A stretch of DNA of 24,889 nucleotides from an uncultured Dechloromonas sp. (GTDB lineage: Bacteria > Pseudomonadota > Gammaproteobacteria > Burkholderiales > Rhodocyclaceae). The position numbers and the translations under genes were made by a program. Within the stretch, counting starts at the first letter, position 1; the number at the start of each line of letters is the position of its first letter. Under the pieces are notes generated by a model that saw only the letters and a list, made by a program, of their open reading frames with translations, was not told where the DNA came from and searched no databases. Shown piece by piece: positions 7,195 through 14,737 of this stretch. The stretch covers positions 1 through 24,889 of the forward strand of contig CAMKYP010000009.1 of assembly GCA_946477505.1 (NCBI GenBank), written 5' to 3'.

Positions 7195-8478
7195 TTAGAG
7201 CATGCCCAGTTGCCGCGGCAACCACAGCGACAAATCCGGCCAGTAAGTGACGACGACCAGGAAGCCCAGCATCGAGAGCAGCCACGGCCACACGGCAACC
7301 GTCAGTTCCGTGATACCCATCTTGGTGATGCCGGACGCCACATACAGATTGAGACCCACAGGCGGGTGGCACATGCCGACTTCCATGTTTACCACCATCA
7401 GGATGCCGAAGTGCACCGGATGGATGCCCAGTGCAACGGCCACCGGGAACAGGATCGGGGCAAAAATCAGCACGATCGACGACGGTTCCATGAAGTTGCC
7501 AGCCAGCAACAGGATGATATTCACCGCGAGCAGGAAGGTGATCACACCCAGGCCATTGCCCAGCATCCAGTCGGCCAAGGCTTGCGGAATGTTCTCGTTG
7601 GTCATAATGAAGGAGAACAGCACGGCGTTGGTGATGATGTAGAGCAGCATCGCCGACATGTTGGCCGAGTTCAGCAACACCTTCGGCACATCCTTCAGGC
7701 TCATGTCGCGATAGATGAAGACCGCGCAGATGAAGGCATACACCGCAGACATTGCCGCCGCTTCGGTCGGCGTGAAGATACCGGAGTAGATACCACCCAT
7801 CACGACCACGATCAGCAGCAGACCCCAAACCGAGGCGCGGAAGGACTGCCAGCGCTCGCCCCAGGTTGCCTTCGGCTGACGCGGGTAGTTGAATTTCTTG
7901 GCACGGTACCAGGTGACGCCGCCAAGCACACCCGCCAGGGCCAGGCCCGGGATGACGCCGGCCATGAACAGAGCACCAACCGAGGTGTTGGTCGCCACCG
8001 AGTACATCACCATGACGATGGACGGCGGAATCAGTATCCCCAGAGCGCCCGATGTGGCGATCACGCCAGCACCGAACTTGTTCGGGAATCCGGCCTTGAC
8101 CATGGCGGGCAGCAATATCGAACCGATGGCCACGACGGTGGCGGGACTGGAACCCGAGACGGCGGCGAACAGCGCGCAAGCCAGCACGCCGGCCAGACCG
8201 AGGCCGCCATGCCAGTGACCGACCATCGACGTCGCGAAATTAATCATGCGTTTCGCCACCCCGCCGTGCGTCAGGAAATTGCCGGCCAGGATGAAGAAGG
8301 GAATCGCCATGATCTCGAACTTCTCGATGCCCGTGAACAGCTTGAGGGCAACCGATTCGAGCGGCACCTGCGTCATGGTAAACAGGAAGGTCAACACGGT
8401 CAGGCCGAGCGAAATCGAGATCGGCATGCCGGTCAGCATGAGGATGGCCAGCAGGCCAAAAATTACCAAGGCATTCAT
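7195..8478 (-). CDS. dctM: TRAP dicarboxylate transporter, large permease subunit DctM
   Basis: 427 residues, the usual DctM length, with about a dozen hydrophobic segments. DctM is the ion-coupled translocation channel of tripartite ATP-independent periplasmic transporters in the inner membrane. Family signatures include FEIMAIPFFILAGNFL at 54-69, SGSSPATVVAIGS at 108-120 and PPSIVMVMY at 151-159. The ATG overlaps the dctQ stop (ATGA), so the two permease subunits are translationally coupled. With DctP and DctQ it forms a Na+-driven uptake system. The C4-dicarboxylate substrate is inferred from the DctP type and from the neighbouring dctA and dctSR. Confidence 0.96.
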   Translation of the reverse strand: MNALVIFGLLAILMLTGMPISISLGLTVLTFLFTMTQVPLESVALKLFTGIEKFEIMAIPFFILAGNFLTHGGVAKRMINFATSMVGHWHGGLGLAGVLACALFAAVSGSSPATVVAIGSILLPAMVKAGFPNKFGAGVIATSGALGILIPPSIVMVMYSVATNTSVGALFMAGVIPGLALAGVLGGVTWYRAKKFNYPRQPKATWGERWQSFRASVWGLLLIVVVMGGIYSGIFTPTEAAAMSAVYAFICAVFIYRDMSLKDVPKVLLNSANMSAMLLYIITNAVLFSFIMTNENIPQALADWMLGNGLGVITFLLAVNIILLLAGNFMEPSSIVLIFAPILFPVAVALGIHPVHFGILMVVNMEVGMCHPPVGLNLYVASGITKMGITELTVAVWPWLLSMLGFLVVVTYWPDLSLWLPRQLGML

Positions 8479-9257
8479 TGCTGGTCTCCTTGCTTGTCGG
8501 ATGCCTGACGGCGCTCGCCACCGGCGCGACGCTCTTCGGCGGTTGCCAGGGTTTCATGACGACGTTCCTCGCCTGAACGACGTTCACCAACCATGGTGTG
8601 CTTCATGTCCTTCATGTGCAGGTTATCGTCCATGCCATAGGGGTCGAAATCGACAGGCGGCACTTCATCTTCCAGACCATCGACATGTCCATGATCGTGA
8701 TGCGGCAGCTCGCCCGTTTTGATGAAGGACCAGGTGACCTGCAGAAAGCGGAAACACATCAGCGACGAACCGAGCGGAATGGCGCTATAAACGATCCAGG
8801 TTGGCCACTCCAGGTCAGGCGTCGTCGGCCCCTCATAGATATCTTCGGCTTGAATGCCGAAGGTATTGAAAAATGCGTAGTGCGCCCCGTTCTCCCAGAC
8901 AAAGTGAGCCCCCAGTGCGGCGACGATGCCGGTAAACAAGGCACCGGCCAGCAAACCGAAGATGATGAACTTGCCGCGCATACCGTCGTCGAGACGGTTG
9001 ATCAGGACGTCGACGCCAACGTGGATGCCTGTGCGTACGCCATAGGCTGCACCGAACTTGGCCATCCAGACGAACATGATGATGCAGAGCTCCTGCGCCC
9101 AGCTGAAATTCAGCGTCAGCAGCCAGTCCTGCAGACCGGGAATATCGACCCCGGCCAGATAGCGGTGCGCCACCGAAATGAAGATGATCAGCGTGGCCGC
9201 GCCCATCAGGAACGTGACCAGCAGCTCTTCGAGGTGATTGAGCGCTTTGTTTAACAT
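8475..9257 (-). CDS. dctQ: TRAP transporter small permease DctQ with long charged C-terminal tail
   Basis: 260 residues. The first 180 form a normal DctQ with four membrane segments (about 12-32, 52-72, 97-118 and 152-173) and the conserved SWAQELCIIMFVW and GIHVGVDVL motifs. DctQ partners DctM in the membrane complex. The remaining 79 residues are hydrophilic: a His/Asp cluster HHDHGHVD at 186-193, a Met/His/Asp stretch MDDNLHMKDMKH at 209-220, then two similar arginine-rich units, GERRSGEERR at 224-233 and EERRAGGERR at 241-250. Such a tail is much longer than in the best-known DctQ proteins. Its ATG is 61 bp downstream of dctP, in a region with alternative hairpins, and its only SD-like element is GGGGG. 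Confidence 0.94.
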   Translation of the reverse strand: MLNKALNHLEELLVTFLMGAATLIIFISVAHRYLAGVDIPGLQDWLLTLNFSWAQELCIIMFVWMAKFGAAYGVRTGIHVGVDVLINRLDDGMRGKFIIFGLLAGALFTGIVAALGAHFVWENGAHYAFFNTFGIQAEDIYEGPTTPDLEWPTWIVYSAIPLGSSLMCFRFLQVTWSFIKTGELPHHDHGHVDGLEDEVPPVDFDPYGMDDNLHMKDMKHTMVGERRSGEERRHETLATAEERRAGGERRQASDKQGDQQ

Positions 9258-9266
9258 GGTGTGTTA

Positions 9267-9300
9267 CCCCCGTTTGTAAATCGGGGGCTTTCGCCCCCGA
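9267..9300 (-). promoter_or_regulatory. Alternative hairpins between dctP and dctQ
   Basis: On the transcribed strand an 8-bp stem TCGGGGGC-GAAA-GCCCCCGA (9281-9300, with a GAAA tetraloop) is followed by a spacer and CGGGGG (9267-9272), which lies directly before the dctQ start as its only SD-like sequence. The middle CCCCCG can pair either with the upstream GGGGG or with this downstream copy. The stable hairpin may protect the dctP mRNA 3' end, partly terminate transcription and keep the dctQ ribosome site free. The pairing is visible; the function is inferred. Confidence 0.6.
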
Positions 9301-9318
9301 CCGTGACTCCCTTGAACC

Positions 9319-10323
9319 TTACAGGCTGTCCGGCTTGAAACCGATGTCCTTGTAGACCGCCTGAATCACTTCCTTGCCAACGCGGCTTTCCATCTTCTGG
9401 TGGACCGGCACCATCGCCTTCTTGAAAGCCAGGCGCTCTTCCTTGGTCGGCACGTAGACCGCGGTCTTGCCACTCTTCTTCACGGCATCCAGCGACGTGT
9501 CGTTTTCGACCTTGGCGATCTGGTTGGCGTAACGGGTCGCCTGCTCCATGGCATCGTCAAGCTGCTTGCGGATATCGGCCGGCAGACCATCCCAGAACTT
9601 CTTGTTCACAATCACCGCATAGCCCAGATAACCATGCTCGGTCAGGGTCAGATGTTTCTGAACTTCGTGCATCTTCTGGGTATAAAGGTTGGAAATCGGG
9701 TTCTCGGTACCATCGACAACGCCCGTCTGCAGGGCCTGATAGACCTCCGAGAAAGCCATGACCTGCGGCAGGCCACCAACCGAACGGACTTGCTCTTCAA
9801 GCACCTTGGAGGACTGGATGCGCAGCTTCTTGCCCTTCAGGTCGGCCGGCGTCTTGATCGGCGTATTGGCAGAGAAGGACTTGAACCCGTTGTCCCAATA
9901 GGCCAGACCGCGAATACCCTTGGGCTCGAGCTTGGTCAGCAATTGCTTGCCGACAGCGCCATTGGTCACCTTGCGCAGATCGTCATAGCTACTGAAGATG
10001 AACGGCAGGTCGAAAACCTCGAATTCCTTGACCCCGAGCGGGCCGAACTTGGCCAGCGACGGCGCCAGCATCTGGACCGCCCCCAACTGCAGTGCCTCCA
10101 TTTCTTCCTTGTCCTTGTACAGGGTCGAGTTGGCATACACCTCGACCTTGACCTTGCCACCGGTCAGTTCGGCGGCTTTCTTGGCGAACATCTCGGCTGC
10201 CTTGCCCTTGGGCGTATCGGCTGCCACGACATGGCTGAACTTGATCACGATCGGCTGTTGGGCGTAGGCACCGAGCGAAGCGGCACAGAGGAACAGGCCG
10301 GCAAGCAGTTTGGATATCTTCAT
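9319..10323 (-). CDS. dctP: TRAP C4-dicarboxylate-binding periplasmic protein DctP
   Basis: 334 residues from the ATG at 10323, which is preceded by a strong GGAGGAG Shine-Dalgarno. A longer frame starts at 10368, but it would place non-signal residues before the signal peptide. The signal peptide is MKISKLLAGLFLCAASLGAYA, cut after residue 21. The mature protein begins QQPIVIKFSHVVAADTPKG, typical of DctP. R168 in GKKLRIQSS is the conserved substrate carboxylate-binding arginine, and LQTGVVDGTENP at 198-209 is the family signature. DctP captures succinate, malate or fumarate in the periplasm and delivers it to DctQM. It is the first gene of dctPQM; the promoter is described separately. Confidence 0.95.
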   Translation of the reverse strand: MKISKLLAGLFLCAASLGAYAQQPIVIKFSHVVAADTPKGKAAEMFAKKAAELTGGKVKVEVYANSTLYKDKEEMEALQLGAVQMLAPSLAKFGPLGVKEFEVFDLPFIFSSYDDLRKVTNGAVGKQLLTKLEPKGIRGLAYWDNGFKSFSANTPIKTPADLKGKKLRIQSSKVLEEQVRSVGGLPQVMAFSEVYQALQTGVVDGTENPISNLYTQKMHEVQKHLTLTEHGYLGYAVIVNKKFWDGLPADIRKQLDDAMEQATRYANQIAKVENDTSLDAVKKSGKTAVYVPTKEERLAFKKAMVPVHQKMESRVGKEVIQAVYKDIGFKPDSL

Positions 10324-10351
10324 ATTTTCTCCTCCAGTTGAACTGTCGCAA

Positions 10352-10377
10352 ATTACGACTAGATACAAGTATTACGA
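10352..10377. repeat. ATTACGA direct repeat in the dctP leader/promoter
   Basis: ATTACGA occurs at 10352-10358 and 10371-10377, 19 bp apart (about two helical turns). It overlaps and follows the proposed dctP -10. It could be an operator for a second regulator. No comparable repeat is seen upstream of dctA. Confidence 0.4.
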
Positions 10378-10408
10378 AAGGAGGAATCGCTGAGTATTGT
10401 GGTTATCC
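10368..10408 (-). promoter_or_regulatory. dctP promoter with putative DctR activator site
   Basis: On the minus strand GGATAACCACAATA (10395-10408) is followed by exactly 21 nt and then AATACT (10368-10373) as -10. The motif is centred near -40, the place for an activator that replaces a poor -35. The core extends to an inverted repeat TGTGG-ATAA-CCACA. The same arrangement with the same spacing is found upstream of dctA. The predicted start of transcription is near 10361, giving a leader of about 38 nt. Assignment to DctR is inference from the adjacent dctSR genes. Confidence 0.6.
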
Positions 10409-10450
10409 ACAGCTGACCGGAAACTGACAAGACGCTAGCAAGCAACGGGC

Positions 10451-10479
10451 AAAAAAAACCGCCGGACTTGCCGGCGGTT
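10451..10479 (-). terminator. Rho-independent terminator after dctA
   Basis: Stem AACCGCCGG / CCGGCGGTT with loop ACTTG (10457-10479). On the minus strand it runs into eight T residues. It lies 21 nt past the dctA stop and insulates dctP from dctA transcription. Confidence 0.92.
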
Positions 10480-10499
10480 TGTCTTGGTCTATCGCGCAC

Positions 10500-11846
10500 C
10501 TAGTGGTGCTCGACGATCGGACGCGGCACGTGGGGAATGACCACATCCGGGGCATCATCCAGCACCAGCTCCGGGTTATCGGCCTCGTCGTCGGTCTCGT
10601 CGTTGAGAACGGCATTCATGCGCTCGACGTCAAGCGCCTTGCACCACTTGGCAACGACCAGGGTCGCCACGCTGTTGCCGATGAAGTTGGTCAGCGCACG
10701 CGCTTCCGACATGAAACGATCGATACCGAGAATCAGCGCCAAACCCGCAACCGGAACGGTACCGACGGCCGACAGCGTCGCCGCCAGCACGATGAAACCC
10801 GAACCCGTCACCCCGGCAGCTCCCTTGGAGGTCAGCAGAAGAATAACCAGCAAGGTGATCTGCTGCGACAGGTCCATCGGCGTATTGGTCGCCTGGGCGA
10901 TGAACACGGCAGCCATGGTCAGGTAGATCGAGGTGCCATCCAGATTGAACGAATAGCCGGTCGGCACAACCAGGCCGACCACCGATTTCTGTGCGCCGGC
11001 GTTTTCCATCTTGGCCATCAGGCGGGGCAGCGCCGATTCCGACGAGGAGGTCCCAAGCACCAGGAACAGCTCTTCCTTGATGTACCTGATCAGCTTGAAA
11101 ATCGAGAAACCGTGCACCTTGGCAATAGTACCGAGCACGCCGACCACGAAAATCACGCAGGTAAGATAGAAGGCGCCCATCAGGTTGGCCAGCTGGACCA
11201 GGCTGCCGACACCGTGCTTGCCGATGGTATAGGCCATGGCGCCAAAAGCGCCGATCGGGGCCACCTTCATGATCACGCCGACGATGCCGAACAACACATG
11301 CGACAGCTTTTCGATCAACTCGAACACCGGCTTGCCGCGCTCGCCAAACGCATGCATGGCGTAGCCGAAGAGGATGGAGAAGAACAGCACCTGCAGCATG
11401 TCGCCCTTGGCAAAGGCATCGACCACGCTGGTCGGGATGATGTTGATCAGGAACTCGGTCGTCGACTGCATCTTGCCCGGACCGACATACTTGTCGAGCC
11501 CTTTGGTATCAAGCGATGCGGGATCGACATTCATCCCCGAACCCGGTGCCCAGACGTTGACCACGATCAGGCCGATGATCAACGCGATGGTGCTGACCAC
11601 TTCGAAGTACAGCACGGCATAACCGCCGGTCTTGCCGACCTTCTTCATGTCTTCCATACCGGCGATGCCAACGACGATGGTGCAGAAGATAATCGGGGCG
11701 ATGATCATCTTGATCAACTTGATGAAGGCGTCGCCCAGCGGCTTCATGTCGGCGCCGGCCGACGGATAGAAATGCCCGAGTGCCACGCCGAGGGCAATGG
11801 CAATCAGCACCTGGACATACAGGCTTTTGAAAATGCTTTTTTTCAC
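10500..11846 (-). CDS. dctA: C4-dicarboxylate/H+ or Na+ symporter DctA
   Basis: 448 residues from a GTG start at 11846 with GGGGGA 6 nt upstream. It is a DAACS-family secondary transporter that imports succinate, fumarate and malate across the inner membrane under aerobic conditions. Diagnostic motifs are the serine-rich re-entrant loop GTSSSES at 265-271, SFNLDGTSIYLTMA at 299-312 and the C-terminal DRFMSEARALTNFIGN at 376-391. It begins KKSIFKSLYVQVLIAIALG, as in other DctA proteins. An ATG 9-10 nt upstream is in another frame, so GTG is preferred. The gene is divergent from dctS, shares a regulatory motif with dctP, and ends in its own terminator. Confidence 0.96.
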   Translation of the reverse strand: MKKSIFKSLYVQVLIAIALGVALGHFYPSAGADMKPLGDAFIKLIKMIIAPIIFCTIVVGIAGMEDMKKVGKTGGYAVLYFEVVSTIALIIGLIVVNVWAPGSGMNVDPASLDTKGLDKYVGPGKMQSTTEFLINIIPTSVVDAFAKGDMLQVLFFSILFGYAMHAFGERGKPVFELIEKLSHVLFGIVGVIMKVAPIGAFGAMAYTIGKHGVGSLVQLANLMGAFYLTCVIFVVGVLGTIAKVHGFSIFKLIRYIKEELFLVLGTSSSESALPRLMAKMENAGAQKSVVGLVVPTGYSFNLDGTSIYLTMAAVFIAQATNTPMDLSQQITLLVILLLTSKGAAGVTGSGFIVLAATLSAVGTVPVAGLALILGIDRFMSEARALTNFIGNSVATLVVAKWCKALDVERMNAVLNDETDDEADNPELVLDDAPDVVIPHVPRPIVEHH

Positions 11847-11878
11847 AAGACATCCCCCACGGATTTACAGTGGCGGGG

Positions 11879-11928
11879 AGTATGAACACGCCCTCCCCAC
11901 ATGCCTATTGTGGTGATCCGAATTGTGG
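11879..11928 (-). promoter_or_regulatory. dctA promoter with putative DctR activator site, in the dctA-dctS divergent region
   Basis: On the minus strand GGATCACCACAATA (11906-11919) is followed by exactly 21 nt and then CATACT (11879-11884). It matches the dctP site at 13 of 14 positions with identical spacing. A second CCACAAT (11922-11928) lies 15 bp further upstream. On the plus strand the copies read ATTGTGG twice, followed by AAACCAC. Since dctS starts about 60 bp away in the other direction, the same sites may control dctSR. Regulator identity is inferred. Confidence 0.6.
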
Positions 11929-11976
11929 AAACCACGGATGGCTCAGGCCGCGAACGATTGGTATAGGATGCGCACG

Positions 11977-13962
11977 ATGACTACCCAGCCCCTGCCCGGC
12001 CCAAGCAGCTCCCGACGCCTGCGCCTATTGCTCGCCCTGCCGAAGTTCGGCATTGTCCTGCTGGTCATCGCCCTGATCGCCTTGCTCTGGCTCCTCCAGC
12101 GCAACGAAGTCGAGGAAGAGCGGACTGCGCTGATCAAGGACGTGCTGTGGCTCGAGCAGAATCTGCGCTTTCACCTGAACGGCAGCGAGGATCACCTGCA
12201 ACAGTTGGCGGTCGATCTCGTTCAGCAGCCGGAGCCGTCGCGCACCTTCCGACTTCGCGCCGCGCACATGCTCAAGAACACCCCGGAAATATCGCAAATC
12301 CTCTGGCTGGATGCGACACAGCGCGTTATCGACGCGCTTCCGAGCTCGACATTGCCGGACCAGGAAATCGAGGCCTTCGGCCTGGCCTACTCCCGGCAGG
12401 CCTTCGACCTGGCCAAGCAATTCGGCAAACAGACTTACAGCGAGCCTTTCTTTGCCGACGGCAAGCGTGCCTTTGTCGAACTGATGACCCCCATCTTCGA
12501 AGGACGCCAGTTGAAAGGCATGCTCGCAGCCGTCTTCCCGCTGGATACGCTGCTCAGCAGCCAGGTTCCCTGGTGGTTCACGCAAAAATACAAGGTCGTC
12601 ATCATTGACGACAACGACATCCAGTACGCCACAAAAACCAGCGTCGAAGGAAACAGCGCTCAAAGCTACGAAATTCCCTTCGATCCGCCGGGGCGCGGCC
12701 TCAAATTGCGTGTCACCAGCTACCAGAGCGGCGAAAACATGCTCCCCCGCATTTTGTCGACCGCCATCATCCTGCTGGCCGGCGGCGTTTTCTGGAGCCT
12801 CTGGCTGGTCCGCGACCTGATGCGCAAACGGACGCGTGCCGAAGAGGCCCTGCGCGGCGAACATGCCTTCCGGACCGCCATGGAAGACTCGCTGACCGTC
12901 GGCATGCGCGCCCGCGATCTCGACGGCAAGGTCATCTACGTCAACCCGGCCTTCTGCCGGATGACCGGGTTCGACAGCGACGAACTGGTCGGCACCACAC
13001 CACCGATGCCTTACTGGATTCCCGAGCAAATCGACGAAACCTTCGCCATGCACCAGGCAGTTCTGGCCGGCATGGCGCCCCCCGACGGCTTTGAAATGAC
13101 CTTCCAGCGCAAAAGCGGAGAACATTTTCACGCCCTCGTCTACGAAGCCAAACTGATCGACGGCAACGGCAAGCACACCGGCTGGATGGCTTCCGTGCTC
13201 GACGTCACCGAGCGCAAGCGCGCCGAAGAACTGGCCCGGCAGCAACAAGCCCAGCTGCAGTTCACCTCCCGTCTCGTCACCATGGGGGAAATGGCATCGA
13301 CCCTGGCGCACGAAATCAACCAGCCACTGGCCGCAATCGCCAGCTACAACGCCGGCTGCCTCAATCTTCTGGCACGCCCCGGATGTGCCACCGACGACAT
13401 CAAACCGGCCCTCGAGAAAATAGGCGCCCAAGCCCAGCGTGCCGGCAAGATCATCCGGCGGGTGCATGATTTCGTCCGCAAGAGCGAACCCAAGCGCGCA
13501 CCGTGCTCCCTGAAGGACGTGGTCGACGACTGCCTGGGATTCATCGAGGCCGACGCCCGCAAACATCGCATCCGGATCGAAACCCACATCCCCGACCTGC
13601 CGCCGATCCTCGCCGACCGACTGATGCTGGAGCAAGTGCTGCTCAATCTGATGCGTAACGGAATGGAGGCGATGTCGGGCAATGAAGAAGCCGACCGCCT
13701 GCTATCCGTGCGCGTTGAACAGGGAGCGCATGAACTGTCGGTCTGCGTTGTCGACCAAGGATGCGGCATTGCCCCCGAAAATCGCGACAAACTCTTTACC
13801 GCGTTCTTCACAACCAAACAGGACGGCATGGGAATCGGCTTGTCGATCTGCCGATCAATCGTCGAGTTTCACCGTGGCCGATTGTGGGCAGACAACAACA
13901 CCAATTCGCCCACCGGGCGAGGTACGATATTCACCTTTACCCTACCTCTGGAAACGTCATGA
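11977..13962 (+). CDS. dctS: C4-dicarboxylate sensor histidine kinase DctS-like
   Basis: 661 residues from the ATG at 11977 (AGGA about 8 nt upstream). In-frame alternatives exist at 11968, 11938 and TTG 11923; they would only lengthen the cytoplasmic N-terminus. Layout: TM1 at about 21-41, a periplasmic sensor domain at about 42-258, TM2 at about 259-279, a PAS domain at about 292-413 ending in SVLDVTERKRAEE, and a histidine kinase with H445 in STLAHEINQPLAAI. The N-box is NLMRNGMEAM at 557-566, with ATP-lid glycines in DQGCGI at 593-598 and GMGIGL at 617-622. The HEINQPLAAI H-box is typical of the FixL/DctS type. It overlaps dctR by 4 nt (ATGA) and diverges from dctA, so it probably senses external C4-dicarboxylates. 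Confidence 0.92.
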   Translation: MTTQPLPGPSSSRRLRLLLALPKFGIVLLVIALIALLWLLQRNEVEEERTALIKDVLWLEQNLRFHLNGSEDHLQQLAVDLVQQPEPSRTFRLRAAHMLKNTPEISQILWLDATQRVIDALPSSTLPDQEIEAFGLAYSRQAFDLAKQFGKQTYSEPFFADGKRAFVELMTPIFEGRQLKGMLAAVFPLDTLLSSQVPWWFTQKYKVVIIDDNDIQYATKTSVEGNSAQSYEIPFDPPGRGLKLRVTSYQSGENMLPRILSTAIILLAGGVFWSLWLVRDLMRKRTRAEEALRGEHAFRTAMEDSLTVGMRARDLDGKVIYVNPAFCRMTGFDSDELVGTTPPMPYWIPEQIDETFAMHQAVLAGMAPPDGFEMTFQRKSGEHFHALVYEAKLIDGNGKHTGWMASVLDVTERKRAEELARQQQAQLQFTSRLVTMGEMASTLAHEINQPLAAIASYNAGCLNLLARPGCATDDIKPALEKIGAQAQRAGKIIRRVHDFVRKSEPKRAPCSLKDVVDDCLGFIEADARKHRIRIETHIPDLPPILADRLMLEQVLLNLMRNGMEAMSGNEEADRLLSVRVEQGAHELSVCVVDQGCGIAPENRDKLFTAFFTTKQDGMGIGLSICRSIVEFHRGRLWADNNTNSPTGRGTIFTFTLPLETS

Positions 13963-14561
13963 GTCATGCCCCCGCCCACCTGGTGGACGACGACGAAGCC
14001 ATTCGCGACGCGCTCGCCTGGCTGCTCAAGTCGCGCGGCCTGCACAGCATCAGCTACTCATCCGCGGAGGAATTCCTCGACCAGTGGACGCCCGAGATGG
14101 CCGGCTGCATCGTCCTTGACATGCGCCTCGGCGGCATGACCGGCCTCGACTGCTTCGACCGGCTATGCGAACGCAATTCGACACTCCCGGTGATCTTCCT
14201 GACCGGCCACGGCGATGTGCCGATGGCCGTGGGGGCGCTGAAGAAAGGCGCATTTGACTTTTTCGAAAAGCCGGTCAACGACAACGACCTCGCCGACCGC
14301 ATCGAACAGGCCCTGGCGCTGAATGCCCAGCAACGCGAGGCCACTGCAGCCGTCGACTCGGTTCGCTCGCGTGTGGCGCGACTGACGACCCGCGAAAAAC
14401 AGATCATGGAACTAATTCTGGCCGGCAAGTTCAACAAGGTCATCGCCGACGAACTCAATATCAGCATGCGCACCGTCGAGGTTCACCGTGCCAACATCTT
14501 CGACAAGATGCAGGTCAAGACCGCCGTCGAACTGGCCAACCTGCTCAAGACCGGCACCTAG
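13959..14561 (+). CDS. dctR: FixJ/LuxR-family response regulator DctR-like
   Basis: 200 residues. The N-terminal receiver domain (1-120) has acidic residues D10-D12 in HLVDDDEAIRD, phosphoacceptor D54 in IVLDMRLGG, T82 in FLTGHGDVPMAV and K104 in FFEKPV. The C-terminal LuxR-type HTH spans about 140-197, with LTTREKQIMELILAGKFNKVIADEL and the recognition helix near SMRTVEVHRANIFDKM. This is the FixJ/DctR type, not the sigma-54-dependent DctD type: there is no AAA+ domain. It is coupled to dctS by an ATGA overlap. Expected role: activation of dctA and dctPQM when phosphorylated by DctS, consistent with the shared -40 motifs. Confidence 0.93.
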   Translation: MSHAPAHLVDDDEAIRDALAWLLKSRGLHSISYSSAEEFLDQWTPEMAGCIVLDMRLGGMTGLDCFDRLCERNSTLPVIFLTGHGDVPMAVGALKKGAFDFFEKPVNDNDLADRIEQALALNAQQREATAAVDSVRSRVARLTTREKQIMELILAGKFNKVIADELNISMRTVEVHRANIFDKMQVKTAVELANLLKTGT

Positions 14562-14631
14562 ACTAAACCACCCTCGAAAGAAGCGCACCGTACAGTCACA
14601 AATATTCCGGGACAACTCTCTTCCAGGCAGA

Positions 14632-14662
14632 CTGCCAACGCTTCCCTAAGGCATTTTTTTTC
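14632..14662 (+). terminator. Possible weak terminator after dctSR
   Basis: A weak hairpin (TGCC...CTT-CCCT-AAG-GCA, with a 4-nt bulge) is followed by nine T residues (14654-14662), about 70 nt after the dctR stop. The T-run is clear but the stem is poor. The remaining DNA up to trxA shows no convincing promoter to me. Confidence 0.35.
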
Positions 14663-14737
14663 GCTAGCATCACGCCAACTTTCCTGTCGCCCTTCGCTGG
14701 CGCCCCCCATCCCTACATTCCATCCCATGAGGAAACC

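Noticed and set aside
10324..10368. Upstream start for dctP at 10368
   Set aside because: It would add 15 residues before a complete signal peptide, while the ATG at 10323 has a strong GGAGGAG ribosome site. The region is the promoter leader.
10402..10430. TTGTCA-N17-GATAAC as a sigma-70 promoter for dctP (minus strand)
   Set aside because: It is a fair match alone, but the -10 would lie inside the motif shared with dctA, and dctA has no equivalent -35. The conserved 21-nt spacing to ATACT explains both promoters better. It remains an alternative.
11846..11940. Sigma-54 (-24/-12) promoters for dctA or dctP as in DctB/DctD systems
   Set aside because: No TGGCAC-N5-TTGC element is visible in either region, and the adjacent regulator lacks the AAA+ domain needed for sigma-54 activation.
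11923..11976. TTG at 11923 or ATG at 11938 as dctS start
   Set aside because: The TTG lies within the repeats of the divergent regulatory region. The shorter protein from 11977 has a normal cytoplasmic N-terminus and a ribosome site. The exact start remains uncertain by up to 13 codons.
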